Origin: an uncultured Opitutia bacterium
Lineage (GTDB): Bacteria; Verrucomicrobiota; Verrucomicrobiia; Opitutales; UBA953
Length of the DNA stretch: 64,000 bases
Direction of reading: 5' to 3'
Assembly (NCBI GenBank): GCA_945957395.1
Contig: CAMFKE010000008.1
Span: 1 to 64,000 of the forward strand
Of this stretch, positions 51,039 to 62,500 are shown piece after piece. Position 1 is the first letter of the stretch, and each line of letters begins with the position of its first letter. A model generated the notes under the pieces. It worked only from the letters and a program-made list of their open reading frames with translations. It was not told the origin of the DNA and made no database searches. The translations under genes were made by a program, and so were the position numbers.

Positions 51039-52049
51039 TCAGACAAGGTCTTCGGCTTTGACGAAGTGGGTGACATAGAGCTCGACGGCGAGCTCGGCCA
51101 GCAGAGGAAGCCGGCGGTTGGTCTTGGTGGCGAGCACGAGGTTGCCCAGCGCCGGGCGCACATGCGCCAGGAACTCCGTCTTGCCCTTGGTGTGCGCCAG
51201 GAAGTGGTAGGCGCCCAGCGCCTGCATGAGCCGCTGCGCCGCCGCGTCATGAAGGGCGTCGATGAACGCCGGCGTGCGCGTGAGCCCGGCGGCCTCCGCG
51301 TAGTCGCCCAGAAGCCGGGCGCGCTCTCCGGGGGTGAATTCCACATACGGGTCGAACAGCAGCGAGGCCACATCGTAGAAGGCGCAGCCCACGCGCATGC
51401 CCTGAAAGTCGATGAAGTGCGCGCGTCCGTCGCGCCACAGGATGTTCTGCGACTGGCAGTCCCGGTGCACCAGGGCGCGCGGGTGCGAGCACAGCCGGCG
51501 GGAGAGCTCCGCGAGTTCGGCCTCCAGCGCCTCGGCGCGGGCGGCGTCCAGGCCGCGCGGCATCAGGTGCTTGAGCGCGTTGTCGCGGAAGTAGTCGCGC
51601 TCCCACTTGTAAAGTTCCGGCCCGAAACCGTCCATCAGGCGCACGCCCGATTTCTCCCATGCGGCGAGCGAGGCCGGCGAGTGCAGACCGGCCAGGGAGA
51701 CCAGCGCGTCACCCCAGGCCCGGCGGCGCAGCGATTCGTCCTCGTGGCGCAGCGACCACAGGTCGTGTTCGCCCAGGTCCTCCAGCGCGAGCGAGCGCTC
51801 CTGCGGACGGTTCTCCACCACCCGCGGCACGGGGAAGCCGAGCGTGTTTTTGAGAAATCCGGCGATGTCCGCGTACAGGGCGTTTTCCGCGCGCGTTTCA
51901 TCGTAAAGGCAGAGCACGACGCTCCCGTGGTCGGGCAGCGTGGCGCGGAAGAAACGGCGCCCGGAGCCGCCCTTGGCGATCTCTGACACGGAGGCGTGGT
52001 CGGTGCCGTAGCGGGCGAGGAGCGCGTCGGCGGGGGCGTCGGTGGGCAT
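51039..52049 (-). CDS. APH-fold phosphotransferase, AmgK-like
   Basis: A 336-residue kinase. GGSGRRFFRATL near residue 28 is the nucleotide loop, LVHRDCQSQNILW near 193 the catalytic HxD..N motif and FIDFQGMRVGCAFYDVASLL the metal DFQ motif. FIDFQGMRxG and the C-terminal QALGAYHFLA are seen in AmgK-type sugar kinases of cell-wall recycling, but the usual partner MurU is absent. Specificity is not certain. It precedes rph on the same strand. Confidence 0.75.
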   Translation of the reverse strand: MPTDAPADALLARYGTDHASVSEIAKGGSGRRFFRATLPDHGSVVLCLYDETRAENALYADIAGFLKNTLGFPVPRVVENRPQERSLALEDLGEHDLWSLRHEDESLRRRAWGDALVSLAGLHSPASLAAWEKSGVRLMDGFGPELYKWERDYFRDNALKHLMPRGLDAARAEALEAELAELSRRLCSHPRALVHRDCQSQNILWRDGRAHFIDFQGMRVGCAFYDVASLLFDPYVEFTPGERARLLGDYAEAAGLTRTPAFIDALHDAAAQRLMQALGAYHFLAHTKGKTEFLAHVRPALGNLVLATKTNRRLPLLAELAVELYVTHFVKAEDLV

Positions 52050-52222
52050 GCGGGAAGGGCGGGAAAGGGTTGGCGTCCGGTGGTTGGCGCGCGTCCTGCG
52101 TGGGCAAACCGGGCGGGGGGTCAACGCCGCGCTGCGTCCGGCCTCTCCTCACGCCCGTCTTTCTTGACCATGGTTCGCATTTTCCGGTTCCCCGGGTACA
52201 CTCACGCTCAACCTTCATCACG

Positions 52223-52753
52223 ATGATCAACCCCGTATCCGGGCTCACCATTGCCCTCGTCTCCATGGCCTCCATCGCTTCCGCCGCCAACCGCGTCCCC
52301 GTCAAGGTGGGCGACCCCGTTCCCGTCGTCTCCTGCGCCGACCAGGACGGTAAAACCGTCGAGCTCGCCAAGGTCTCCGCCAAGGGACTGGCGCTCATCT
52401 ATTTCTACCCCAAGGCGGACACCCCCGGTTGCACCAGCCAGGGCTGCTCCCTGCGCGACAACTGGGAGGAATTGTCCCGTCGCGGCGTGGCCGTCTACGG
52501 CGTGAGCGTCGACACTCCCGCCGACCAAAAGGCGTTCAAGGACAAGTACCGCCTGCCCTTCACGCTCCTGGCCGACAAGGACAAGGTGGTGACCAAGGCC
52601 TTTCAAGAGCCCAGCCTCTCGGCCAGCATCGGTTACGCCAAGCGCCAGGCTTACCTGTTTGAGGACGGTCGCTGCATCATGGCCGATTACAGCGCGCCCA
52701 CTTCCGGCCAGGCCGCCGCCGTCCTGAAGTTCCTCGACGAGCGCAAGAAGTGA
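52223..52753 (+). CDS. Peroxiredoxin, BCP-type, exported
   Basis: A 176-residue thiol peroxidase with a signal-like N-terminus (NPVSGLTIALVSMASIASAA). The peroxidatic site is PKADTPGCTSQGCSL, with the resolving Cys five residues after the first, the atypical 2-Cys BCP arrangement. VGDPVPVVSCADQDGKTVEL begins the fold. A periplasmic location is inferred; DsbD 1.5 kb away could supply electrons. CT-rich leader, no SD. Confidence 0.9.
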   Translation: MINPVSGLTIALVSMASIASAANRVPVKVGDPVPVVSCADQDGKTVELAKVSAKGLALIYFYPKADTPGCTSQGCSLRDNWEELSRRGVAVYGVSVDTPADQKAFKDKYRLPFTLLADKDKVVTKAFQEPSLSASIGYAKRQAYLFEDGRCIMADYSAPTSGQAAAVLKFLDERKK

Positions 52754-52786
52754 CGCCGCCGGCGCCCGGGCCCGGCCCGGAGCGCC

Positions 52787-53347
52787 TCAGGCCTCGCCGG
52801 CCAGCGTGACTCGCAGGGCGTCCCGGGCGCGCGCGATGCGGCGCTCCGCCGCCTTCACCGTGCACCCGAGGATTTCCGCGATTTCCGCCTGCGACTTCTC
52901 CTCGTAAACGGCGAGCACCAGCGGCTCGCGAAGACCGTCGGGCAGGGCGAGCACGGCGTCGCGCACCCTCGCCGCGCGCTCGTCGCTGAGCGCCGAATCC
53001 GCCGGCGTGGGGCCGTTGTCGCGGACCTCGGGCATGTCGTCGTCCATGCCGACGATGCGCATGAGTCGCCGGCGCCACCAGCGCAGGCGGTTGTGCCGCA
53101 GGTTGGTGGCGATGGAGAAAAGCCAGGTCGAAAGGCGGCCGCCTCGGATGGCGTGGCGCGCCTTCCACGCGCGCACGAAGGTCTCCGCCGCCAGTTCGTC
53201 GGCCTCGTGCATGTCGCCGGTCAGCCGGTAAAGGTAGGCGCGCAGGGGCGCGTCCCACCGGCGATACAGGGCTTCCCATGCGGCGGAGTCGCCGTCGCGA
53301 AGCGCATCGGGCTCCGGGTCGGCGTCGGGGAGGGGGGGCGGGCTCAT
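52787..53347 (-). CDS. ECF-family RNA polymerase sigma factor
   Basis: A 186-residue sigma-70-like factor with region 2 (ALYRRWDAPLRAYLYRLTGD, then ELAAETFVRAWKARH) and region 4 (ALPDGLREPLVLAVYEEKSQ then AEIAEILGCTVKAAERRIARA). Its start overlaps the stop of the preceding gene by four bases (ATGA), so it is the last cistron of a three-gene operon with two small membrane proteins that probably act as its regulators. Confidence 0.92.
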   Translation of the reverse strand: MSPPPLPDADPEPDALRDGDSAAWEALYRRWDAPLRAYLYRLTGDMHEADELAAETFVRAWKARHAIRGGRLSTWLFSIATNLRHNRLRWWRRRLMRIVGMDDDMPEVRDNGPTPADSALSDERAARVRDAVLALPDGLREPLVLAVYEEKSQAEIAEILGCTVKAAERRIARARDALRVTLAGEA

Positions 53348-53814
53348 GGGCGGCGGCCGGCGGCGTCGGGAGCCCCGCAGTGATCGAGCGAGACGAGGCG
53401 GGGCAGGACGATGTCCAGATAACGCCGTGCGGAATCCGGCGGCATCATCGAGGCGATGCGCCGCACATGCGCCTCGCGCTCGCTGCGGCAGGTTTCATCG
53501 GCCTCGGCCAGTCGCGCCTCCGGCCCGGCGCGCCGTTCCGCCGGGGCGTCGGCGGGCATCGCGTCGAGTTCGGCGCGCAGGGCGGCGATGGTCCGGCAAT
53601 GTTCGGCGCAACGCGCGACAAACCCTTCCTGCTCGGTCATGATCTTGGCGATGGTCGCCGCGTCCAGTCCGAGCTCGCAGCGGAACCAGCAGCGCACATC
53701 GCCGCTCTGCGCGGAGGTTTCCAGTTGCGCGTCGCAGGCCCCGCGCCTGGCGAAGGCCCAGGCGATGACGGCCAGCGCGACGCCGCAAAGGAGAAGGGCG
53801 ACGAGGCGTCTCAT
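53344..53814 (-). CDS. Membrane-anchored helical protein, periplasmic sensor-like
   Basis: A 156-residue protein with an N-terminal membrane anchor (MRRLVALLLCGVALAVIAWAF) and a Cys-containing helical domain (CELGLDAATIAKIMTEQEG, then CRTIAALRAELDAM and RIASMMPPDSARRYLDIVLP). The layout and the C-terminal PxxARRYL..VLP recall heavy-metal-resistance/CpxP-like sensors (CnrX, Spy), often encoded with ECF sigma factors. Both its start and its stop overlap neighbouring cistrons by four bases. Confidence 0.75.
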   Translation of the reverse strand: MRRLVALLLCGVALAVIAWAFARRGACDAQLETSAQSGDVRCWFRCELGLDAATIAKIMTEQEGFVARCAEHCRTIAALRAELDAMPADAPAERRAGPEARLAEADETCRSEREAHVRRIASMMPPDSARRYLDIVLPRLVSLDHCGAPDAAGRRP

Positions 53815-54077
53815 CGGTCGTGCGAAGGCGCTACGGTTTCCAGGTAGACGCGGCGCAGCTGCGCCAGGTTCTCGGCGTTCTCGCGCTTCGCCCCGGCCAC
53901 GCCCGCGGTCGCTCCGGTGGCGGTGAACGCCATCAGCGCGGCGCAAGCGACGAGCATTCTCTTGCGGCGGGCTCGCGAGCGCGCCTCGTTGCGGGCGAGC
54001 AGCGCGGCGAAGGTGCCGGGGCGTCCGGCGGTCTCGACGCGCCAGCGTGAGCAGTCGGCGTGGTCTTGGTTGTTCAT
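53811..54077 (-). CDS. Small single-pass membrane protein, putative anti-sigma partner
   Basis: An 88-residue protein: a basic cytoplasmic-type N-terminus (about 45 residues, FAALLARNEARSRARRKRM), one membrane segment (LVACAALMAFTATGATAGVAG) and a short charged tail. As first gene of the ECF operon, with the cytoplasm-then-membrane order of anti-sigma factors such as CnrY, it may bind the sigma factor, but no anti-sigma motif is certain. ATGA overlap with the next gene. Confidence 0.65.
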   Translation of the reverse strand: MNNQDHADCSRWRVETAGRPGTFAALLARNEARSRARRKRMLVACAALMAFTATGATAGVAGAKRENAENLAQLRRVYLETVAPSHDR

Positions 54078-54198
54078 GAGGGTTTGACGGGTGAAACACC
54101 GGCCGGCGCGATTTCCCCCGCGCTCGCCGAATGTTTTTTTTATCGGGTTGGAATCGGACGAAAACACAAGCCGGGGCCGCTTTCGCAGTCAGTCGTGA

Positions 54199-54217
54199 AT
54201 TGTCTTTTCCTGACAAT
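54199..54217. promoter_or_regulatory. Inverted repeat between the ECF operon and dsbD
   Basis: ATTGTC-N7-GACAAT is a perfect 6-bp inverted repeat with a 7-base spacer, 27 bases upstream of dsbD and 122 bases upstream of the ECF operon. It is a candidate operator. Confidence 0.45.
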
Positions 54218-54243
54218 GGCGCGCTCCAGAAAGACCTTCGAAA

Positions 54244-56433
54244 ATGAAATTCGCCCCCCGTCTCCTCCCGGCCCTCGCAGCCCTGGCCGTACTCGCGCCG
54301 GCCCCCGCCGCCTTCGCGCAGGGCGCGCCCACCGTCTCGCTCGGCGCGCCCGCGTCGGCCGCCAAGGTGAGCGCCTCGCTCAAGGCCGACCGCGCCACGG
54401 TCGCCCCCGGCGAGTCGTTCACGCTCGCACTGGTCCTCGACCACGCCGCGCACTGGCACACCTACTGGAAGAACCCCGGCGACGCCGGCAGCCTGACCTC
54501 CATCGAGTGGCAGGAGTCCTCGGGAGCCACCTTCGGCGCGTGGCGCCACCCGGCGCCCGTGCTCTACAAACAGGAGGGCATCGCCAATTTCGTGTATGAG
54601 GGGCGCTCTGTCATCCTCATCCCCGTGACGGTCCCCGCCACGCTCAAGCCCGGCGACACGCTCAAGCTCAAGGGCCGCGCCGACTGGCTGGAATGCGACG
54701 ACTCGAGCTGCCACCCCAACGGCGCCGATGTCGCGCTGGAAATCCCCGTCGCCGCCGCCGGCACCGCCGCCAACGCCGAGCTGTTCGCCGCCGCCGCGGC
54801 CGCCATCCCCGCCGACGCCCCGGCCGGCGCCGCCGCTCTTTCCAACGGCGCCGGCAACGCCGTCACCCTGCGCGTCGCCGGCTCCGCGCTCGCCGGAGTC
54901 GACGCCGCCACGGCGAAGTTCTTCCCCGCTTCCGACGCCCTGCCCGCCGCGCTCAGCGCCGCCAAGCCCGTCGTGGGCGCCGACGGCGTGCTGTCGTTCA
55001 CTTTCGCCGACGCCGCCAAGGTCCGTGAGCTCAACAAGCTCGACGGCGTGATCACCTTCGCCAAGGGCCGCGCTCTCGCCGTGTCCGCCGCGTTCGGCGA
55101 ACTCGCCGCCGCCGCCGCGCCCGGCGCGCCCAAGGTCGCCCCCGCCGCGACCACGCCCGCCGCACCGACGGGCGAGACCCAACACGAGCTGCCCATGCTG
55201 CTGCTGCTGGGCTTCCTGGGCGGCATGCTGCTCAACATCATGCCCTGCGTGTTCCCGGTGCTCGGCCTTAAAATCTACGGCTTCGTGAACAAGGCGCACG
55301 CCGACCGGCGCAAGGTCGTCGCGCACGCGCTGGCCTTCGCCGCCGGCATCCTGGTCAGTTTCTGGGCGCTCGCCGCCGTGATCGTGGCGCTGAAGTCCGG
55401 CGCCATCACCCTGCTGGGCGCCTCCGGCACCGACATCGGCTGGGGCTTCCTCCTGCAGATTCCCGGCTTTGTCGCCGGCATCGCGGTGCTCTTCCTCGTC
55501 ATGGGCCTGAGCATGGCCGGACTCTTCGAATTCGGCACCTCGGTGCAGAACGCCGCCGGTTCGGTGGAGGACAGGCAAGGGTACGCCGGGTCGTTCCTCT
55601 CCGGCGTGCTCGCCACGCTCGTGGCCACCCCGTGCTCCGGACCCGGCCTCGCGCCCGCCCTGGCCGCCGCGTTCGCGCGCCCCGCGCCCGAGGCGTTCGC
55701 CATCTTCACGGCCATCGCCCTGGGCCTGGCGCTCCCGTTCGTCGCGCTCGCCGCATCGCCCAAGCTGATGTCGAAGCTGCCGCGCCCCGGCGCGTGGATG
55801 GAGTCGTTCAAGCAGGCCATGGCGTTCCTCATGTTCGGCACGCTCGCCTACTTCGTGTGGATCCTCGGCGCGCAGACCGAAGGCCTCGCCTTCCTCACCG
55901 TGCTCTTCGCCCTCGTCGGCATCGCCGTGTCCTGCTGGATCTACGGACGCTGGTGCGCCCCGCACCGCTCCACCGGCGTGCGCCGCGCCGGCATGGCCCT
56001 CGCCGCCCTCTTCTTCCTCGGCTCCGCCTACGCCCTCAACGGCGCCCTGCCCGAACGGGAAAACACCGCCGACGCCGCCGTCGCCAAGGAGCCCGACATC
56101 GTGTGGGAAGCCTGGACGCCCGAGGTCGAGGCGAAGCACCTCGCCGCCGGCAGCACCGTGTACATCGACTTCACCGCCCGCTGGTGCGCCACCTGCCAGG
56201 TGAACAAGCGCGTCTTCCACGACGCCGCCGTCATCAAGGCCTTCGCCGCCGGCAAGGTCGTCGCGCTCAAGGCCGACTGGACCAAGCGCGACGCCGTCAT
56301 CGCCGCGGAGCTCAAGAAGTACAACCGCAGCGCCATCCCGTTCAATGTCGTGCTGCGCCAGGGCGCCGCGCCCAGGCCGCTTCCCGAGGTGCTCACCTCC
56401 GGCGCCGTGCTCGACGCCCTCAAGGCCGAATAA
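54244..56433 (+). CDS. dsbD: Thiol:disulfide interchange protein DsbD (ScsB-like)
   Basis: A 729-residue electron-transfer membrane protein. Signal peptide (residues 1-25), an N-terminal periplasmic domain with a Cys pair (LECDDSSCHPNG), eight membrane helices from about 318 to 605 with the transmembrane Cys sites NIMPCVFPVLGLK and VATPCSGPGLAPAL, and a C-terminal thioredoxin domain with WCATC. It passes electrons from cytoplasmic thioredoxin to periplasmic proteins such as the peroxiredoxin nearby. A strong terminator follows. Confidence 0.94.
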   Translation: MKFAPRLLPALAALAVLAPAPAAFAQGAPTVSLGAPASAAKVSASLKADRATVAPGESFTLALVLDHAAHWHTYWKNPGDAGSLTSIEWQESSGATFGAWRHPAPVLYKQEGIANFVYEGRSVILIPVTVPATLKPGDTLKLKGRADWLECDDSSCHPNGADVALEIPVAAAGTAANAELFAAAAAAIPADAPAGAAALSNGAGNAVTLRVAGSALAGVDAATAKFFPASDALPAALSAAKPVVGADGVLSFTFADAAKVRELNKLDGVITFAKGRALAVSAAFGELAAAAAPGAPKVAPAATTPAAPTGETQHELPMLLLLGFLGGMLLNIMPCVFPVLGLKIYGFVNKAHADRRKVVAHALAFAAGILVSFWALAAVIVALKSGAITLLGASGTDIGWGFLLQIPGFVAGIAVLFLVMGLSMAGLFEFGTSVQNAAGSVEDRQGYAGSFLSGVLATLVATPCSGPGLAPALAAAFARPAPEAFAIFTAIALGLALPFVALAASPKLMSKLPRPGAWMESFKQAMAFLMFGTLAYFVWILGAQTEGLAFLTVLFALVGIAVSCWIYGRWCAPHRSTGVRRAGMALAALFFLGSAYALNGALPERENTADAAVAKEPDIVWEAWTPEVEAKHLAAGSTVYIDFTARWCATCQVNKRVFHDAAVIKAFAAGKVVALKADWTKRDAVIAAELKKYNRSAIPFNVVLRQGAAPRPLPEVLTSGAVLDALKAE

Positions 56434-56483
56434 CCCCGCGCCTCCCCCTACGCCGCCCTCCAAGGCCGTCTCGGAGAAAAAGC

Positions 56484-56524
56484 AAAAGGCCCGCCGCCGG
56501 AAAATCCGGGGCGGGCCTTTTTCG
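56484..56524. terminator. Bidirectional terminator between dsbD and the autotransporter
   Basis: AAAAGGCCCGCC and GGCGGGCCTTTTT with an inner CCGG pairing, between converging genes. Confidence 0.92.
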
Positions 56525-56540
56525 CGGCGAGACGCGAGGA

Positions 56541-59500
56541 TCAGAAGCGCAGGCGCACGCCGGCGTTCACGCCCATGGATTCGTCGGCGCCGACGCGGCC
56601 TTCGTAGCCGATGAAGAGCGTGGCGGGGCCGGCGACCTGCCAGCCGGCGTTGAGGCCGTAGACGAAGGCGGTGTCGGCCGCGTCGCGCACCTGCATCGGG
56701 AAGCGAACGCCGGGGGAGTTCACCATCGAGGCTTCGGGCGTGCCCACGCGCTCGTCGAGCACCTGCTCGACACCGGTGATGAGTTCGAGTCCGAACGCGC
56801 CGCCGGCGAGGCGGGTTTTCCAGAGGGAGGACAGGGTGGCCGAGGCGGTGTACTTCTCGGAGGCGAAGGCGCCCAGGTGCATGGCGTCCGAAGCGCCCTT
56901 CTCGGTGAAGGCGGCGACGCGCGAACGCGAGTAGCCGAAGGCCGCCGAAGGCGCGAATTCGAAGCTCTCGTTCACCCAGGTGCGGTGGCGCATACCGAGC
57001 GATCCGGCCAGTTCCTCCGTCTTGGGGTTCCCGGTGGCGACGCCCGCGAGGGTGTCGCGGCGCGTGTCATGCTCATGCGTGGTGTAGGCGCCCGTGGCGG
57101 TGAAGCTCAGGCGTTCGGTCGCCGCGACATCCGCATAGGCGCCGCCGCCGTAACCGTCGGCATCGGAGCGGTAGAGCGAATTCTTCACCGAACCGGTGTC
57201 GGCCGAGACGAGCGCGCCGAGCGTGACGCCCGCAGCCGGGGCGAACTCCAGTCCGGCGTAGGCCTCGCTGCGCTGGATGCGCGCTCCGGCGCGGTCGGCG
57301 TCGAAGCGGCGCGTGTCGCCGCCGGCGAAGACGGCGGCGGATTCGGCGTCGGCGCCGGGGAGCGTGGCGCGGGTGGTGACGCGGTCGCGCACCAAGCGGG
57401 CGTAGGTGAGCGAGGTGGCGTGGCCGTAGTCGAGAAGTGCGGCGTGCGCGTCCGGCACGAGGGTGCCCAGGTTGGCCTCGGGCGTGCCGGCGGAGCCGAC
57501 GATGGCGGCGGCGGCGGCGCCGGAGGCGGTGGTGGTGTCGATCTGCCCCTGCGCCACCTGGGCGCCGGAGAAGAGCGCTCCGGCCAGGGCGCGGGTGTTG
57601 GCGCTCGAGCCCAGGTCGGCGAAGGTGCTGCCGGAGGCGTTCAGGCCGGTGGCGAGCACCCGACCGGTGGCCAGGTCGAAGAGCACGGCGGCGTTCTGCA
57701 CGGGGGCGCCTGCGCCGGCCACGCCGTCGAGGTCGAAGCTCACGGAGGAGAAGGTGCCGGAGACGGCCTTGGCGGCGCCGGTGGTGTCGGCGATGAGTTG
57801 GAAGGTCTGGCCGCGCGAGGGGGCGAAGCCGTTGACACCCTGGACGACGAGGGCTCCGGAGACGACGGTGGCGGAGCCGCCCACGCGCACCTGGTCGAAA
57901 TCGGTGCCGCCCACGCCGCCGGTGCCGGCGAGTTCCATGGCGAGGGTGCCGGATTCGGTGTAGGCGCCCAGGATGGTCGTGAGTCCGGGCGAGTTGCCCG
58001 GGGCGAGCGTGCCGCGGTTGGTGAAGTCGCCGGTGAAGGTGAGGTTGCCCGCCACGGTGGATCCGGCGCGGTTGGTGAAGGAGCCGCCGGTGTTCACCGT
58101 GCCCGAGCCGTTGAGCCTGGTGTAGGTGAGCTGCTCGGAGGAGTCGGCCTGCAGGGTGCCGCCCTGGTTCACCGCGATGACGGGCGCGTTCAGCGAGGCG
58201 GACGCGCCGGCCAGCACGAAGTTGCCGCCGAGGATGAGCACCTTGTCCTTGAGCGTCGACTGGCCCGAGACGGTGAGGTCGCCTCCGGACGCCAGCGAGT
58301 TGGTGTCGCCGACGATGCTGCCGGAGAAGTTGCCGCCGTTGAGCACGATGAGCTGGTGCGTGGCGCCGCCGTCGATGATGCCGGAGCCGAACAGTTTCGA
58401 CACCGTGTCGTCGCCGCCGGCGAGCACGAGGCGCCCGTCCACAGTCACCTCGGCGGTGTCGGCGAGGCGTTCGGCGGACACGAGCGTGAGCACGGAGTCG
58501 GCGTGGACGGTGACGGTGCCGGCGGCGGAGGTGCCGGCGAGCAGCACATTGCCGTCGGTGGTGAGCGTGCCGGTGCCGAGGTTGGCGCTCACCACGGCGC
58601 CGTCCTTCAGCGCGTAGGTGGCGGCGGTGAGCGTGTGGCCCGCGCCGGCGAGGGCGCCGGAGCCGGAGTAGGACGCGATGGCCTGGTCGGCGGCGAGGGT
58701 GGTCTTGCCGGCGTTGTCGAGCACGGTGCCGGCCGCGAGCGAGCCGGAGACGGTGAGGGCGCCCTCGGTGAGCACGGAGACGGCGGTGGAGCTCAGCGAG
58801 CCGCGCAGGTCGAGCGTGCCGGCCACGATGCGGGTCTCTCCCGTGTAGGTGTTGTTGCCCGACAAGGTGAGGGTGCCGGAGGAAACTTTCTCCAGCGAAC
58901 CGGCGCCGCTGATCACGCCTGAGAAGTCGCCGGAATCCACACGAAGCGCGGGCTGGATCACCGGGGCTTCCGGTGCCGGGAAATCGGGCGAGGGGAAGTC
59001 GGGGGCGGGCGGAGCGGAGTCGTAAACCGGACGGTCGGCTTCCAGTCGCACGAGGCCGTTGCCGGTGAGCGCGCCGATCTTGTCATCGGCCGAGAAAGCG
59101 AGGGTGCCGTCGACGCGCACCGCGGCTTCGTCGGCCAGGCCTCCGTTGTACACCTGCAGCGAGGCCGATTCGGCGATGGAGACGCGGCCCGAGGCGAGCG
59201 AACCGAACAGTTCCAGGCTTCCGGCTTCGACGCTCGTCGCGCCGGAGAAGGTGTTGTCGGCGTAGAGGTACAGGCTGTCTTCGGTGTTCTTGATGAGCGA
59301 GCCGGCGCCGGAGAGCACGCCCCCGAAGTCGCCGCCACCGACGGTCAGCGCGCCGCCCAGGTTGACGGTGCCATAGCCGTAGAGCCGGCTGACAGCCTCG
59401 TCGCCGCCGAGCACCAGGGCGCCGCCCACATAGAGCATGGGCAGGGCGGTGAAGCGGTGGGAGCCCACGGTGTTCATGGCGACGCTCACGGAGGTGTCCG

Positions 59501-62500
59501 GGCCAGTCAGGCTGCGTTCGTCGCGGCCGCCATAAACCGAGACATAGTTGGCGGCGGAAGTGCCGGAGATCGTCACGGCGCCGTAGGCTTCCAGCTCGCC
59601 GGAGCCCAGGTTGGCCTCGACGGAGGCGCCGGAGTAGAGTGAGTAGTATTCGGCCGTGAGGGTGCCGGTGCCGGCGAGTCGGCCGGAGCCGTAGTAGTAG
59701 GCGATTCGCTGATCGGCGGAGCCGATGTCGACGGAGCCGTAGTTGCTCATCGAGGCGCTTTCGGAAAGGCCGGCGTGGCGGGACTCCAGCGTGGCGCCGT
59801 TGGCGACATGCATGTGGTAGGAGTCGATCGAGCCGGTGAGCGCCAGGGTGCCTTCGTACACGGCGGTGTAACCGGCGCTGTTGGCACCGGAGAGGGTCAG
59901 CCGGCCTTCCGACAATTTCACGAGGCCGCTTGCGCCGATGATGCGTCCGGAGAAGTCGCCGGAGCCCACGGTGAGCGTGGTGCCGTCAAGCGCCAGCGTG
60001 CCGGTGCCATGGAGCGAGCCGAGGGTCTCGTCGGCGCCGATGGCGAGCGTGCCGTTCACGGTGGCAGCGACATTGTCGGCGAGGCCGCCGTTCACATCGG
60101 CGAAGGAGGTGTCGGCGTCCACGGTGAGGGCGGAGGCGGCGGTGGAGCCGGTGAGGACGATGGCGCCCTTGGTCACGCGGATGGCGCCCACGCCGGTGCT
60201 CACGCCCGAGAGGACGAGGGTGCCTTCGGTCACCTTGGTGAGTCCGGAGGAGGAGGTGCCGGCGAGGTTGCCCGAGAATTCGCCGTCGCTCACGGTGAGC
60301 GTGCCGGCGGTGGTGTCCACGGTGCCCGAGCCGAGCAGCGTGGCGATCTTCTCGGCGCCGCCGAGCACGAGCGTGCCGTCGACGGTCACCGTGGCGGTGT
60401 CGGCGAGGCGCTCAGCGGCGGTGAGCGTGGTGGTGCCGGAGGTGACGGAGACGGTTTCGGCGAGGATGATGCCGGAGACGGTGACCGTGCCGGAGGCGGT
60501 GACGACGCCGTGTCCGAGGTTGGCGTTGACGACGGAGCCGTCGCGCAGGTCGTAGGTGCGGGCGGTGAGGGTGGCGGTGCCGTCGATGCGGCCGGAGTTC
60601 ACCAGCGTATCCACGGTGTCATCACCGGTGCCGAGGGTGAGGGTGCCGGCGTTGGTGAGGGCGGCGAGGGAGGAGAAACCGGAGACGGTGTTCTCCACGG
60701 CGGCCCCGGCGGCGATGTCGATGACGCGGCTTTCGAGCGAGCCGCCGGAGACCAGCGCGAGGGTGCCGGCCTGCACGCGGGTGGTGCCGACATAGGTGTT
60801 CACGCCCGAGAGGGTGAGCGTGCCGGTGCCGGTCTTGGTCAGACCGTAGGCGGCGTCGACGCCTTCGATGACGCCGGCGAAGTTGCCGGCGGAGACGGTG
60901 AGCACGCCGAGGTCGGCGGTCACCACGCCGGTGGCGGCGCCCGAGAGGGAGCCGACGGTTTCGGCGCCGCCGAGGGCCAGTCGGCCGTTGACGGTGACCG
61001 CGGCGGTGTCGGCGAGGCGTTCGGCGGAGGCGAGGGTGAGGGTGCCGGAGGCGACGGTCACGGTCTCGGCGGCGGAGGTGCCGACGAGGCGGGTGAGGCC
61101 GTCGGAGGTGAGGGCGCCGGCGCCGAGGTTCGCGTTCACGACCGCGCCGTCGCGCAGGGCGTAGGTGGCGGCGGTGAGCGTGGCGGTGCCGTTGAGCGTG
61201 CCCGAGTTGATGAGGGCGCCGATCGTGTCGTCGGCGGCGCCGAGGTTCACGATGCCGTTGTTTTCCAGCGTGGCGTCGGCGGCGAGGCCGGAGACGGTGT
61301 TGTTCAGCGTCTTGTTGGCGTCGACGAGGACATAGCGGGAGGCGAGGGAGCCGCCGGGGGCGAGCGTGAGCACGCCGTTCATCACGCGGGTGCGGCCGGT
61401 GTAGGTGTTCGCGCCCGAGAGGGTGAGTTCGCCGAGGGAGACCTTGGTGAGGCCGTGGTTGCCGTTGGCCGAGGTGAGGTCGCCGGACCAGGTGCCGTCG
61501 GAGACGATGAGGGTGCCGGCGGACACATCGACGGTGCCGGCGCCGAGCAGCGTGCGGATGGTCTCGTCGCCGCCGAGCACGACCTTGGCGCCGGAGGCGA
61601 CGGTGAGCGTGGTGGCGTTGGTGAGGCGTTCGGCGGAGCCGAGCGTGAGGGTGCCGGCGGTGACGGTGTGCGTGGCGGAGGCGGAGGTGCCGTTCAGCGC
61701 GGCGTCGCCGTCGGAGGTGAAGGTGCCGGCGCCGAGGTTGGCGTCGACGCGGGCGCCCGCGTGAAGGGAGTAGGTGGCGGCGGTGAGGGTCTTGCCTGAG
61801 CCGTCGAGGAAACCGGAGGCCTCGTAGGAGGCGACGGTCTGGGAGGCGCCGAGCACGACGGTGCCGGCGTTCACGAGCACGGTGCCCGTGGCGAGGCCGG
61901 CGTTCACATCGTTGAGCGTGGCGCCGGAGGCGACGGAGACCGCGGTGGTGGCGAGGGAGCCGGTGAGCGTGGTGGTGCCGGCGTTCGCGGCGAAGGCGCC
62001 GGTGAAGGTGTTCGCGCCCGAGAGCGTGAGGGTGCCGGCGGAGACCTTGGTGAGGCCGTGTGTGCCGGAGACGACGCCGGAGACCGTGCCGTTCGAGACG
62101 GTGAGGGAGCCGCCGGTGAGCTTGATCGCGCCGGTGGCGTTGAGCGTAGTGACGGTCTCGTCGGCGCCGAGGTTCAGCGTGCCGTCGACGGACACGACCG
62201 CGGCGTCGCGCAGGCCGGAGTTCACATCGTCGAGCGTGGCGCCGGCGAGGACGGTGATATCGGCGGAGGCGAGGGAGCCGGTGAGCGTGAGCGTGCCGGC
62301 TTCGACGCGGGTGGCGCCGGTGTAGGTGGAGGCGCCGGAGAGCGTGAGGTTGCCCGCGCCGGCTTTGGTGAGCTTGGCGCCGGTGCCGCCGGTGAGGCCG
62401 CCGTCGGCGATCACGCCGGCGAAGGTGGAGTCGCCGGCCTGGTTGACGGTGAGGCGGTGCGAGCCGAGCGCGAGGCGGCCGGTGGAGGCGCCGGAGAGGT

